Source: Piromyces finnis (Eukaryota > Neocallimastigomycota > Neocallimastigomycetes > Neocallimastigales > Neocallimastigaceae). From it: DNA of 64,000 nucleotides. The notes under the pieces are model-generated. The model was not told where the DNA came from. It was given only the letters and a program-made list of their open reading frames with translations, and did not search any database. Shown in pieces: positions 1 to 10,929 of this stretch. The DNA lies in NCBI GenBank assembly GCA_002104945.1, contig MCFH01000001.1, forward strand, positions 2,452,501-2,516,500, given 5' to 3'. Positions within the stretch are counted from its first letter, which is position 1. Each line of letters starts with the position of its first letter. The position numbers and the translations under genes are program-made.

Positions 1-120
1 AAAAATTGGGTATAATGTATTCTAGTAATTTTAATTAAAGTAAGAAAGCCACTATCATACTAAAGTATAATAATTGTATTTGACTTCCAATGGGACACCG
101 AGCCAAAGATCAAAATTTTG

Positions 121-1557
121 TCATGGAACAAAATTATGATCTCCATTGGTTGCGCTGGCCCTCCTGGCCTGTCTTACTGTTTCTTCAGCATTGACGCTCT
201 TGGATGTTGCTTCAAACCTTTTGAACATTGACCATTGCTGGCCAATAGCAAAAGGCATGATTTTGGTTAGAAGTTCCGCGGTTACCGTCAAGAATGGTGT
301 TCCTTCATTAGTACCAGATTGAATCTGACGCTTACAAATTTCTTTCCATTCCCTTGAATTGTAATTAATATTGTTAAAACTTCTTCCCCCAAGAAGGAAT
401 TTAAATATTTTACTGCACACACTAGAATAATCATACACATTAATATTCACCGGATTATTAGAACTATTATTATCATTAACTAAATTACTATCTAAATTAG
501 AATTATTATCTTCACTATTGCTATCATTACTAATATTATTATTTCTATTATTGTTATTATTACTATTGTTACTATTACTATTGTTACTATTACTATTGTT
601 ATTACTACTATTGTTACTATTACTATTAATGTTATTACTATCTCTACTGATATTATCAATTTCATTATTATTGATAGGACTATTGGAATTACGTTGACTG
701 AAAAAATTTAATAGCTGGACTATGGAATCATAATGTTTAATACGGATATCTCTAAATGTTGGACAATCTAATAACCAATGTTTAATACTTTGATCTCCAC
801 ACTTGCAACATGGACAGTAGTTAGGACAAACTGGATCAACAAATTTGGCAGCTTTGGCAACTCTAGCATCCAACTTGTATCCGCTTCTTGCTTTCAATAG
901 CCAGTAGAAGCCATAGGCAAACTCTGGGTATTCATAACATAATTTAATAAAATCTTTAGTTTCAATAAATTAATTATCATCATAATATTGCGCTTTGATT
1001 GAATTCCCTTTGAGATCTTTCCAATAAAAGTTTTTAATTGCTTTAATATCTTCATGTTTCTTTAATTTCTTATCAAGTGTCCTACTTGATTTGCACCACG
1101 TGTATTTTCTAAATTTAGGAATGTAATTGACAAGGTGTGAGATAATACAATTTGAGTTTTTCCATTTGTTAAAACATCTAACCTGAGCTAACGCACATTT
1201 GGCTGACAATGGAGGAATATTCAAATCTTTTGAAATAGAGTATAAAGATATAAACGATACAGCTTTATGAACTCCAGCAACCCATCGTATTCCTTTGTAA
1301 ACATGCTTCTGAGAAATCTTAGACCTAGCTTTGTTGGATCCAAGTAATGGTGCAAAGTATGAAACTCTGCTGATTACTTGTGAGTTAAGTACTAGCTTTT
1401 TGAAGGGAATAGGAATATTAGGATTTCTTAAGAATTTACTGATTGAGAAAAGTCCTTTCAAAACCTTGTTATTAAGAGCTTTAATAACTGGTTTAAGGGA
1501 CAGATTCTTATCAAATGGAACACCAAGATAAGTATAGCAATCAGTAGTTGGAATGGG
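121..1557 (-). pseudogene. LINE polyprotein, C-terminal part with zinc finger, split by a stop
   Basis: This continues the reverse transcriptase frame after the TAA at 1558-1560. It begins PIPTTDCYTYLGVPFD, the usual YLGV block after the RT palm, and continues through the thumb/connection region. A second TAA at 970-972 interrupts it after YYDDN. Copy 2 has AAA (Lys) at the same codon, so this stop is private to copy 1. The frame then reads on to the TGA at 121-123. Near the end, CPCCKCG followed by H and C residues (KHWLLDC) forms the zinc-finger-like motif common at the C terminus of LINE proteins. A Ser/Asn low-complexity stretch (about 480-660) follows it. The element is probably inactive unless both stops are read through. 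Confidence 0.85.
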
Positions 1558-4500
1558 TTATCCTGCTAAGTAAAATGTTGGATCTCTCTTGTTCTGATTT
1601 TCTATTGATTCAGGACGAATCACCATCGTTGAACACTTCTGGATACCAAATTCCATTTCATTATACAATGCCCATTCATTAACTCTTCTAAGCATCTTTT
1701 TTAAGCATCTTCTTGTTGGAGCACAAATAACTATATCATCTGCAAAAAGTCCACCACAGCATCGAGTGTCACCTAAACTGACTCCAAGATCTTCGCACTC
1801 TTTAAATATATCATTAATAAAGAGATTAAAGAGAATAGGAGAAAGTGGGCAACCTTGACGGACTCCTTTCTTCACATCAAAAGATTTCGAGAATTGTCCA
1901 TCTAATTTGACATTAGCCTTAGATGTTAAATATAAATTTTTGATGAATTGTAAACTCTTACCTCGGATTCCTAAACAATCTAATTTATGGAGAATATTAC
2001 CGATTGGGACTGAATCGTATGCTTTCCTGAGATCTAAAAAGGCCAAATATGTCTCTTTATTATCTAATTGACGTCTACGGCATATTTCTTGGATTGAAAT
2101 GAAAAGACTGATACTTTCTTCCTTTTTTCGAAAACCAAATTGTTCAGGTCTAATGAAATTATTCTTTAGACCATATTCTGAGATTCTAGTGGTGATAATT
2201 TTGGAAATCAACTTAATACCATTATTTATAAGTAATATGCCTCGATAGTTATCACAATCTGCCAAATCTCCCTTCTTAGGAATAAAAACAATACTGGATT
2301 CATTCCATGAGTTGGGGAAATCTCCATCCCAAATACGGTTGAATAATTTAAGAATAAAATTTAAACCATGAACATCATTATCTGAAGTAGTATTACCGGA
2401 AGAATTATTATCTGTAGCATTATTAGAATCATTACTTGATGGAATTAATGCTTTGTAAAATTCAATTGGAATACCATCCGGACCTGATGCTTTATAATTT
2501 GGAGTAGTGAGGATAGCTGACTTGACTTCATCAATACTAATATCTTGGTTGATATCCCACTCATCAAGCATAGGAAGTGAAAAACGTTTATTCGTTGGTT
2601 CTTCATACCAATGCTCCAAATCAAGACTTACACCACTTGGATCTGATGCAAGGTTTTCGAAATGATCATGCCACACATCTAGTTGTTCTTCCGTAGCAAC
2701 AACTAATTCTCCATTTTTATTTTTAATTGGTTGAGCAATAAAGAAAGAATCTTTTCCAATTTTTGCAGTTTTCTTGATCCATTTCCAGGCCTTCTTAGGA
2801 TTATGACTCTTCATATACTCACATCCTGTTTTAATCCAATGAAGATATTCTTGCTTCCTAAATTCATTACATCTTTTGTGGATGTAATCAATGAGCTTAC
2901 GGTAGATTTTAATTCTTTTAATAAATTCATCTATATCATAAATTCTTTCTTTTTTAAATCTCTTATACAACTTCATTTTGATTTTTTGAAGATTAAAAAT
3001 TTGTTGTGAAATATGAAATGAAGACTTTATAACATTATTTGCTGAAGTAATACTGAGCTCGTCTGCAATTGAAAAAGCAGTTGAAGTAAACTCTTTGGAA
3101 AGTTCATCTGTAGAAACATTAGGATCGTTGAATTTTGCTGAAAGTATTTGGAATTTATTATGACTAAGAATAGATTCCTTTTCCTCAATACATTTTAATC
3201 TATTCCATTTCAGAATTTTCTTAGGAACATTAAAGTCATTAGAAAAATCTTCCATAGGAATAATTTTACCATTAATAAGAAGTGGCTTATGGTCTGATAC
3301 AGGATAAAAATTATTTATAAATGATCCTGAGTGAATAAGATCTTTCATCTTCGAATTGATAAGAGCATGGTCAATGTCGGAAGATTGATCACCTCGAGTC
3401 CAAGAGATAGTCGACCCTCTAAGCGGAAGAATTTCCCAATCTCCTAATCCATTAGTTGATAACCAGTTGGATAATTTTACTTTAGACATATTAAAATCAC
3501 CAACAAGAATCGATGGATGGGATGAATGAGTTTGTAACCACAATCGAACTTCTAACTTTGCATGATCAACATAGATGTTGTGATGACTATGAGGCATATA
3601 AACATTTCCAATCGAGCATTTGAATCTATTCCAGAGACTAAAAGTATAAATAGAAATAATATACTTTCCAGAGAAGTTTTCAAGTGAGGCTTGACACGAA
3701 TTGTGAAAACCTAAATATAAACCTCTCATTCCCGGAACTGATTCATCAGCTTTCTTGAAAAAGTGTCTATAGTTTCGCAAAGTAACACGACAAGGATAAT
3801 CTGTATTCGATCCAGAACCATTACCAGTTTCTTGGAAACATAAAAATAATGGTTTGAAAATAGCTGTGAAATAGCTAATACTATCTCTCTTTTCGTGATT
3901 CCACCCATTGGTGTTCCAACTAAGACAAAAAGAAAAGTTATCAGGCTTGTTGGATGAGGAAGAATCGTTGCTATTATTATTATTATTAAAGTCATCGTTA
4001 TTAATGGATGATGCATCAGAGGAATAAGTAGAACTATTACTAGATGGCTGTGAAACTGAAGAACTATCAACTATTGAACTGTTATCAGAGTTGATAGAGC
4101 TATTAGAATTAATTGTTGAATGTTGAGATTGAAATTGTGTTTGCTGTAGATCTGGAATATTTTCATGATGGGAAACTTGTTGAAGATCTTGTTGAAGATC
4201 GGATTGTTGATGAGATTGTTGAACTGATTGTTGAAATGATTGTTGAATAGAATGTTGATGTTTATTAGAAACTAAAATTTTACGTTTGAGTGTGGAAAAA
4301 GTGTATTTGTGATTCCTTCTACTACGAGCTGAAAAGGAAATTGAGGTAACTGAAAGTTTCTTCTTTAATATGTGTAAGATTTTAATACAATCTTTCGATG
4401 AACCATGAACCTTGACTAAGAAAAAGTGATCATTGAAAGTCTGAAAATATTTAACACTAATAACTGAATTAAATTTATCTTCTAGAATAACCTCGAGTTT

Positions 4501-4632
4501 TTCCCATAGCATATTTACTGACCATGATCGAATACCACGGATAAAGAAGGAGCGAATATCATCTAAGGGGATACCATAAGACCGGGTACCACGTCTGATA
4601 TAATTCTTATCTTTAATATAAAGGACTGACAT
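1558..4632 (-). CDS. LINE polyprotein, endonuclease plus reverse transcriptase part (1024 codons)
   Basis: The product would nick target DNA and copy its own RNA into it (target-primed reverse transcription). The first 230 residues are low complexity: Gln-rich (repeats of QQS), then Ser/Asn-rich. An APE-like endonuclease follows, with the motifs SWNTNGW, QETG, VGDFNM, DIDHALI and SDHKPLL. The reverse transcriptase comes next, with SGPDGIP, a YRGI block, FLDLRKAYDS, RQGCPLSPILF and the catalytic FADD near residue 970. The ATG at 4632 is the first in the open frame, but an upstream start or ORF1 cannot be excluded. The frame ends in TAA at 1558-1560, directly before thumb sequence that stays in frame, so this stop truncates the protein. 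The same TAA is present in copy 2. Confidence 0.9.
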   Translation of the reverse strand: MSVLYIKDKNYIRRGTRSYGIPLDDIRSFFIRGIRSWSVNMLWEKLEVILEDKFNSVISVKYFQTFNDHFFLVKVHGSSKDCIKILHILKKKLSVTSISFSARSRRNHKYTFSTLKRKILVSNKHQHSIQQSFQQSVQQSHQQSDLQQDLQQVSHHENIPDLQQTQFQSQHSTINSNSSINSDNSSIVDSSSVSQPSSNSSTYSSDASSINNDDFNNNNNSNDSSSSNKPDNFSFCLSWNTNGWNHEKRDSISYFTAIFKPLFLCFQETGNGSGSNTDYPCRVTLRNYRHFFKKADESVPGMRGLYLGFHNSCQASLENFSGKYIISIYTFSLWNRFKCSIGNVYMPHSHHNIYVDHAKLEVRLWLQTHSSHPSILVGDFNMSKVKLSNWLSTNGLGDWEILPLRGSTISWTRGDQSSDIDHALINSKMKDLIHSGSFINNFYPVSDHKPLLINGKIIPMEDFSNDFNVPKKILKWNRLKCIEEKESILSHNKFQILSAKFNDPNVSTDELSKEFTSTAFSIADELSITSANNVIKSSFHISQQIFNLQKIKMKLYKRFKKERIYDIDEFIKRIKIYRKLIDYIHKRCNEFRKQEYLHWIKTGCEYMKSHNPKKAWKWIKKTAKIGKDSFFIAQPIKNKNGELVVATEEQLDVWHDHFENLASDPSGVSLDLEHWYEEPTNKRFSLPMLDEWDINQDISIDEVKSAILTTPNYKASGPDGIPIEFYKALIPSSNDSNNATDNNSSGNTTSDNDVHGLNFILKLFNRIWDGDFPNSWNESSIVFIPKKGDLADCDNYRGILLINNGIKLISKIITTRISEYGLKNNFIRPEQFGFRKKEESISLFISIQEICRRRQLDNKETYLAFLDLRKAYDSVPIGNILHKLDCLGIRGKSLQFIKNLYLTSKANVKLDGQFSKSFDVKKGVRQGCPLSPILFNLFINDIFKECEDLGVSLGDTRCCGGLFADDIVICAPTRRCLKKMLRRVNEWALYNEMEFGIQKCSTMVIRPESIENQNKRDPTFYLAG

Positions 4633-5188
4633 GATAATAAATTCTAATTAAAAAATATTGAATATAAAATAAATACTAATAAAAATTATAAATATAATGT
4701 ATATGGAAAAAATCTGTCTCTCTCTCTCTTCTTAAAAGTACTGGGTAGTACAAAAATTGTTACGATGCTTTGTTTAAAGTTTCTTTTTTGAATTCTAGTT
4801 GTAAATTTTCTTTAAAAATTCTAGTTTTGGTTTGTTGTTAGTAAATTCGATTCGCTTTTTGACACTAAACTTGTTTGACTTTACTTTTCATTAAATATTT
4901 AAATTGGTAAAAAATTTGAATCAAGAATGTTGACACCAGAAAGCTTGTGAATAGTATTTTTACATGATGTAGAGTGAATCAGTCTCTTACAAGAAACAAT
5001 ACAACAATAGCTACATAAATATAAAAATACAATGCAAATGCTAAAGTTGACTACATTGGATTCTTACAAGAGAAGAGTAGTACTACATGAATACATGAAT
5101 AAAAGAAAAAATACAGCAACAAAATGTATTACTCTTCTAATTAAATACTATACAAACTTACCTGAGTATCAAACATTCAACTTATTCA
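4633..5188. other. AT-rich stretch upstream of LINE copy 1, no gene seen
   Basis: No convincing gene is visible. There is a CT run near 4715-4732. A long imperfect inverted repeat lies here, AGAAGAGTAGTA near 5071-5082 against TATTACTCTTCT near 5128-5139. The short open frame from 5032 runs into the first 210-bp unit and looks accidental. By position this could be the 5' leader of LINE copy 1. Confidence 0.4.
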
Positions 5189-5608
5189 TCAAATACTTAA
5201 ATTCGATGAATAAAATGTTTTTTAATCGCTCAGTACCATGAGCTTAGTCCTAATAATTTTCCCTTAAAGACTAACCAAGCATCCATTGCGCAATGCTTGG
5301 ATTTAATTCTTTCTACTCTCTCAGTACCATGAGCATGAGTAGACCCCCTTGAGAAACTACATTTATTAAATAAATGAAGGCACGTTCCCAAGAGGGAATC
5401 AAATACTTAAATTCGATGAATAAAATGTTTTTTAATCGCTCAGTACCATGAGCTTAGTCCTAATAGTTTTCCCTTAAAGACTAACCAAGTATCCATTGCG
5501 CAATACTTGGATTTAATTCTTTCTACTCTCTCAGTACCATGAACATGAGTAGACCCCCTTGAGAAACTACATTTATTAAATAAATGATGGCACGTTCCCA
5601 AGAGGGCT
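5189..5608. repeat. Two tandem 210-bp units rich in hairpins
   Basis: Unit 1 is 5189-5398 and unit 2 is 5399-5608. I count five substitutions between them and no indels. Each unit carries several inverted repeats in the same order: GCTCA/TGAGC around GTACCA; TTAGTC/GACTAA; an 8-bp stem (5275-5282 with 5293-5300; 5485-5492 with 5503-5510) whose apex ATTGCGCAAT is itself palindromic; TCTACTC/GAGTAGA; and CATTTATT/AATAAATG. Two of the five substitutions form a compensatory pair in the 8-bp stem: C5280-G5295 becomes T5490-A5505. The sequence is less AT-rich than its surroundings and has no open frame. It could be a structured RNA, or leader monomers of the adjacent LINE, whose first codon lies about 560 bp away. 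Confidence 0.85.
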
Positions 5609-5990
5609 GGATATTCGATTAACTAATATTGAATACTATTAATTAAAAAGAATTGAAGAAAGTAGACATCCTTGATGAGTTTCATTCAAAATTTTTTATA
5701 TTTTATAATATTTATACTGTTTAAAAAAACTTATTTTAATAGTAAAAGATAGAAAGAAAACAACACTTTTTATTTAATTATTTTTTTTATTAATGTATGT
5801 TTTTTTAGATAAATAATGATTTAATAAATTATAATAAATTATATAAATACTAAAATTTTAAATATATAATAATTTTCAATTTACTAATTACTATTATATT
5901 TTTTCTAATTTATGTGTAAACGATAATTAAAAAATATTCATTAAATTGGTAAGATAAATAAAAATAATACAAACAAATAAATAAATAAAC
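5609..5990. other. AT-rich spacer between the 210-bp repeats and the GH3 gene
   Basis: No gene or clear motif is seen. The spacer is A/T homopolymer-rich and holds the downstream region of the leftward GH3 gene. Confidence 0.4.
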
Positions 5991-8579
5991 TTAATATCCA
6001 ATTTCCTTAGCTAAATCATAAATTCTAGCAGCACTAACTTCTAATTCTTCCATAGTTAATTCATTAGTTTCTAATGCTTTAAGAATGTTATCGTAATCAC
6101 CTTGAGAACCTGGCATATAAATATCACCAGTAGCCTTAATAACATTGTTAGAATATGGAATAGCATATTTTTGATTATCTGGGAAACCACTCATCCAATC
6201 AGTCATAACAATACCATTGAAATCGAATTCATTTCTTAAGATATCATTAGTTAATTCTTTACTTTCATTAGTGTGAACACCATTAACTAAGTTGTAAGAA
6301 GTCATGATAGCTTTTGGATTAGATTCTCTGATAGCAATTTCAAAGCCCTTTAAATAAATTTCTCTCATAGCTCTTTCAGAAACATGACTGTTACTGTAGT
6401 AACGGTTAGTTTCTTGATTGTTAGCAGCATAGTGCTTCATAGTTACAAATGCTTTATCATGTATTTGAACACCATTTGTAATAGCAGCAGCCATAATACC
6501 ACTGATTAATGGATCTTCAGAGTAGTATTCAAAGTTTCTACCACATAAAATACTTCTATGGATATTTAAGGCTGGAGCAAGCCATAATTGAACCTTGAAG
6601 ATTTTCATTTCAGCACCAACAATATCACCACAAACATAAGCAAATTCCCTGTTCCAACTTTGAGCAATAGCTGTACCAATTGGAATAGCAGTAGCATATT
6701 GATGGTAAATTGTAGCACCTTCTGGAATTTGTGGATTCATGTATGAAATCATTTCCTTGAATTCATCTGTTAAAACATCTATTAAAGCAGCGAATGGACC
6801 TTCGGTAGTGTGAGCACCAGTTTCATCAATGAAGTAATCCTTAGCTAATCTTAAACCAGCTGGACCATCAGCCATAATAACAGGTCTTAAATCAGCAACC
6901 ATAGCAGTTTGACCAGCAGCACCAGCAACACTGAAAGCAGCAGCACCAACAATACTACTAGAACCTTCAGTAGCGCCAAAGGCACCAATTACTAAAGTAG
7001 CTTTTTGTTCTGGGGTTAGAGCTTTAACTTCATCAGAAACTGGATATGTTTTGTCGTAAGTTTGAATGATGGTTTGAATGGAAGAAGCATCAAGAATGAA
7101 CTTTGGAATAGTAGCTAATTCAGCTTCAGAATCTTGTTTCATAGAAACTGTAGTGAAATCTTCAAAATCTGGAGTACCTAATTTGTTTTGTAATTGTTTA
7201 ACAACAATCTTAGATTCAACATTAATTTGACCACAAAGGGAGGTATTTCTACTGGAATTACCAATACGAACAAGGTAAGCACCAGAGTCTAATATGTAGG
7301 TAGCAGTAGCAGTATCATAACTAGCAAAGTCGGAAAGTTTAAATTTAAGGTTAAGAAGATCAGATTCAGTTGGAGCTAATTCCTTAGTTTTACCAAATTG
7401 AACCAAAACTTGGTATGGTTCATCTAAAGTAGTGCTTGGTTTTGATAAGTATAATTGAATAACTTCCTTTCCCTTAAATTCACCAATATTTTCAACTGAA
7501 ACAACAACATTAAATTCTTCACCTTCAAGAGTAACGGATTGAACAGTGTATTCAAAATCTGTGTAACCTAAACCAAAACCGAATGGGAACATAACATCAA
7601 TATCAGCGGAATCGAAGTAACGGTAACCAACGTAGATACCTTCTTTGTAGTAAGTATCATCTTTATCACCGAAATCACCAATTTGAGAATAATCTTCATA
7701 TTTAGTCCAAGTAGTAGTTAATTTACCAGATGGGTATTTTTGACCACTAACAATATCAACTAATGTCTTTGAGGTATTACAACCAAGTTGAGATAAAATC
7801 AAAATATTTTGAACAGCTTCTAAACCGGATAAATCAACTGGACCACCAGTATTTAAAACAAGCATAAATTTCTTGTAACCAGTAGCTAAAGCATTAATCA
7901 TTTTGACTTCAGTGTCAGTGAGTAAGACATCACCCTTCTTTACAACTCTATCAGTACCTTCACCAGAAATTCTAGACAAGACGTAAATAGCAACATCACC
8001 TTCTTGATTAAATGGTATATCATATTCTGGTTCATCCATTTTAGCACCCATATTTTCTAACATTGACATGATTGGATTATCATATTTACTATTGATTTCT
8101 TCAAGGAATTTATGATGAGCTTCTTCATAAATTTTATCATATTCATCTAAGTAATCCTTGGATAAAATTTCATAACCACCTTTAATGAAAGCTTCTTCAA
8201 TATTTTCAAAGTATCTAGAATAGACATCACCTGAACCAGTACCACCTTTAATAGTTTTTCTAATACCATTACCGTATAAGTATATACTAGTTTCATTAGC
8301 ACTTAATGGGAAATCATTGTTTTTTCTTAATAAAACAGTACTTTCTGCAGTATATTTATCAATTATTTCAATATGTCTGGATTCATAATCACCATATTGT
8401 CTCTTTCCTATAAATTATAATATATAATATATATTAATATATTTATATTTTGATAAAATTAAATAATCAATAATTCTTTTTCTAAAAATACAGTTTTAAT
8501 AATTACCAAATTTTATTGGAACAGCAAAAGCTGAAACCAAATATATAATGGATACAATAAAAATATTAAATATTTTCAT
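5991..8579 (-). CDS. Secreted GH3 beta-glucosidase with permuted domain order
   Basis: Two exons on the minus strand: 8507-8579 and 5991-8407. The 99-bp intron has a GTAATT donor and a TTATAG acceptor, and the joined frame gives 829 residues. Exon 1 encodes a signal peptide (MKIFNIFIVSIIYLVSAFA), so the enzyme is secreted. The domains are in the reverse of the usual GH3 order. The sugar-binding C-domain comes first (VLLRKN, KGGTGSGDV), then a fibronectin III-like domain at about 310-420. The TIM-barrel catalytic domain lies at about 485-825, with DGPAGLR, GRNFEYYSEDP and IVMTDWMSG. The Asp of TDW, near residue 761, is the expected nucleophile. This order and a length near 830 are known from rumen bacterial BglA enzymes (Butyrivibrio, Ruminococcus), so transfer from rumen bacteria is likely. 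No dockerin is seen, so it probably acts free, releasing glucose from cello-oligosaccharides. Confidence 0.92.
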
Positions 8580-10420
8580 TTTTACTTTTGAATTTTAAAA
8601 TTGATGTAAAGTATGAAAGAAAGAAAGGCAAAACTTTGAGTTATTTATATTATTTTTGTATTAATATATTAATTTAATAATTTATATCATAAAATTTAAT
8701 TAGTATTAAAATTAAAAAAAAAAACATACAAACAAGGGGTTTTCTTTCTTAATATGAAAAAAAAGGAGAGAAAGTACATTAATTATTATATATACCAACA
8801 TTTATATTTTTATTGATTAATATATTTAAATATTCATTTAATTATCATAATGATTTATTTATTTATAATTTATTCATTCATTGACTTATTTCATTATTAT
8901 TTATTTTTTCCTATTTATATAAAAAAAATTTACACTAATTTTTTGTGATACCTCTAATAATAAAGGGCCAATAAAAATTGTGTAAAACAAAATTGTAATA
9001 CATTAGAATATTTTCTATTTATGATTTTATTTTATATTAAAATACAAATCAGTAATCCTATTTTACATCTTACCTAGTGTATAAATTATAATAAAATATA
9101 TTGTACTTCATGCCTATAAATATTTAAAATAATAATAAATGAAATTACAATAATTTATAATCACAATTAATAGTAATTTATTTTTATATTATTTTTTAAA
9201 ATATTGAATTCGCTTAGTTAAACATTACTATATTATTTATATATTATTTATATAATTAATACATTATTATACATAATTTTACATAAATCTTTAAAAACCA
9301 TATCATTATACCGTTTAAATCTTTTTTTTTTTTAATATATTAATGAATAAAAAAATAAATTAAATTTTATTATTTAATTTATTTTATTTTCTTACCGTAA
9401 CCTTCAAAAAGTTACCGCAAAACATAAAAATTTATTCAATTCTAATTTAGATCAAATAAATTAGGGAAATATTAGGGAAGAGGTTAATAATAAAAGAAAA
9501 AAAAGGGATAAATTACTATTATCAAAAAGTTGAAAAATAATATTAAAAAATTGAAAAAAAAAAAAAAAAAGATATTAAATGCGGAAGAATTTCAATAAAA
9601 AGTATATTAATAAATAATAATTTTTTCTTTTAATATTTATAAAATATATAAAATATAAAATCCAAAAGCCAAATTTATTATTACTAATTTGCATAGTTTT
9701 TGTTACAAAATAGGAGTTTATTGTAATGAACAAAATGTAACAAAAATATTCAATTTATTATAAAACAATATTGAGATAAAGTGAAGTGATGGTATATATT
9801 GTGATTTATAATAAAAACATAAAAATATACAAAGAAACATATAAAAAAATATTTAATTTCTTTTTCTCTCCTTTAAATATATATATAAGAATTTTTTATT
9901 TTTTGTATTAAAATGCAACATTAATAATAATTATTTTTAATTTTTCTTTCTATTCCCGTAACATTTTTTATAATACTTCATATATTTTTTATATATTTAT
10001 TAATATTTTGTTCTTATTTACAATTATTATGAAAATAATTGATATAATAAAGAATAATAAAGATCCAAAGCAGTTAAGAAATATTAATATTACTAAAATA
10101 TTAATGAATAAAAGTTATATATATTATGATTGTTTATAAATATCAGGATATTCATTAGTTCAAATATATAAAACTTAAACTAATAAAATTATGATTACTA
10201 AAATAAATGATTATCATCGACAACCATTTATTTTAGTATCATACATATAATGTTGCATTAAATTTGAATATAAGGGTTCAAAATTCTTAAAAAGTTTATA
10301 TATAATATTTTATTTATTATTTATTCATAATTAATAATAACAGTAATTATAATTAATATTTTAACCATTTTCATTTTTTAAATACCATCAAATTAGTTTA
10401 TCAAACTCCATAAATATAAA
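8580..10420. other. AT-rich intergenic DNA, no gene seen
   Basis: Long A and T tracts and no open frame with coding character on either strand. It contains the promoter of the leftward GH3 gene, next to 8580. Confidence 0.5.
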
Positions 10421-10548
<128 letters not shown>

Positions 10549-10929
10549 CTACATTATAAAAATGTATAAAAAATAATAAGGTACTCTATACAAATTTTCA
10601 TTGAATAAATAGTTTAAAATTGTTTTGACTTTTTTTTTAATTTTCCAAAACACTATATTTTCCTCTATAGATTTAATAGTTTCATTATTTTTTTTTTTTT
10701 TTTTTTTGATATATTATTCTATATTGTTATATTATAAATCAATGATATAAAAATAATATTTGACTAATACTAAGTTTATATAATTATTTCTACATAATAA
10801 AAGAATGAAATATAAATGTATGAAAATGTATTGTAAAAGAAAAATGTATAATTCATATAGTTCTAGTATTATAATTGGTCAATTGATTATTATATAAGTT
10901 TCATTAGTTTTTTTTTTTTTTTTTAGGTA

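Larger units (their letters stand above)
1..4632 (-). mobile_element. LINE-type non-LTR retrotransposon, copy 1 (3' end runs off the window)
   Basis: The element reads leftward. It encodes an endonuclease/exonuclease/phosphatase-like domain, a reverse transcriptase and a C-terminal CCHC-like zinc finger. There are no LTRs. A second copy at 36465-39649 on the plus strand is nearly identical over the shared 3' three kilobases, which identifies the region as a dispersed repeat. The first bases of the window, read in reverse, match the 3' end of copy 2 (39621-39649), so only the extreme tail is missing. The 5' boundary cannot be fixed, because copy 2 is truncated before the endonuclease. The 210-bp tandem units at 5189-5608 may belong to its 5' leader. 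The reading frame contains two stop codons, at 1558-1560 and 970-972. Confidence 0.93.

Noticed and set aside
1331-1531. Plus-strand open frames inside the LINE, Gypsy and GH95 regions
   Set aside because: They are complements of strongly supported coding frames, with no independent features.
5189-5608. Hammerhead ribozyme in the 210-bp units
   Set aside because: The conserved CTGATGA and GAAA core strings are absent on both strands in a workable order.
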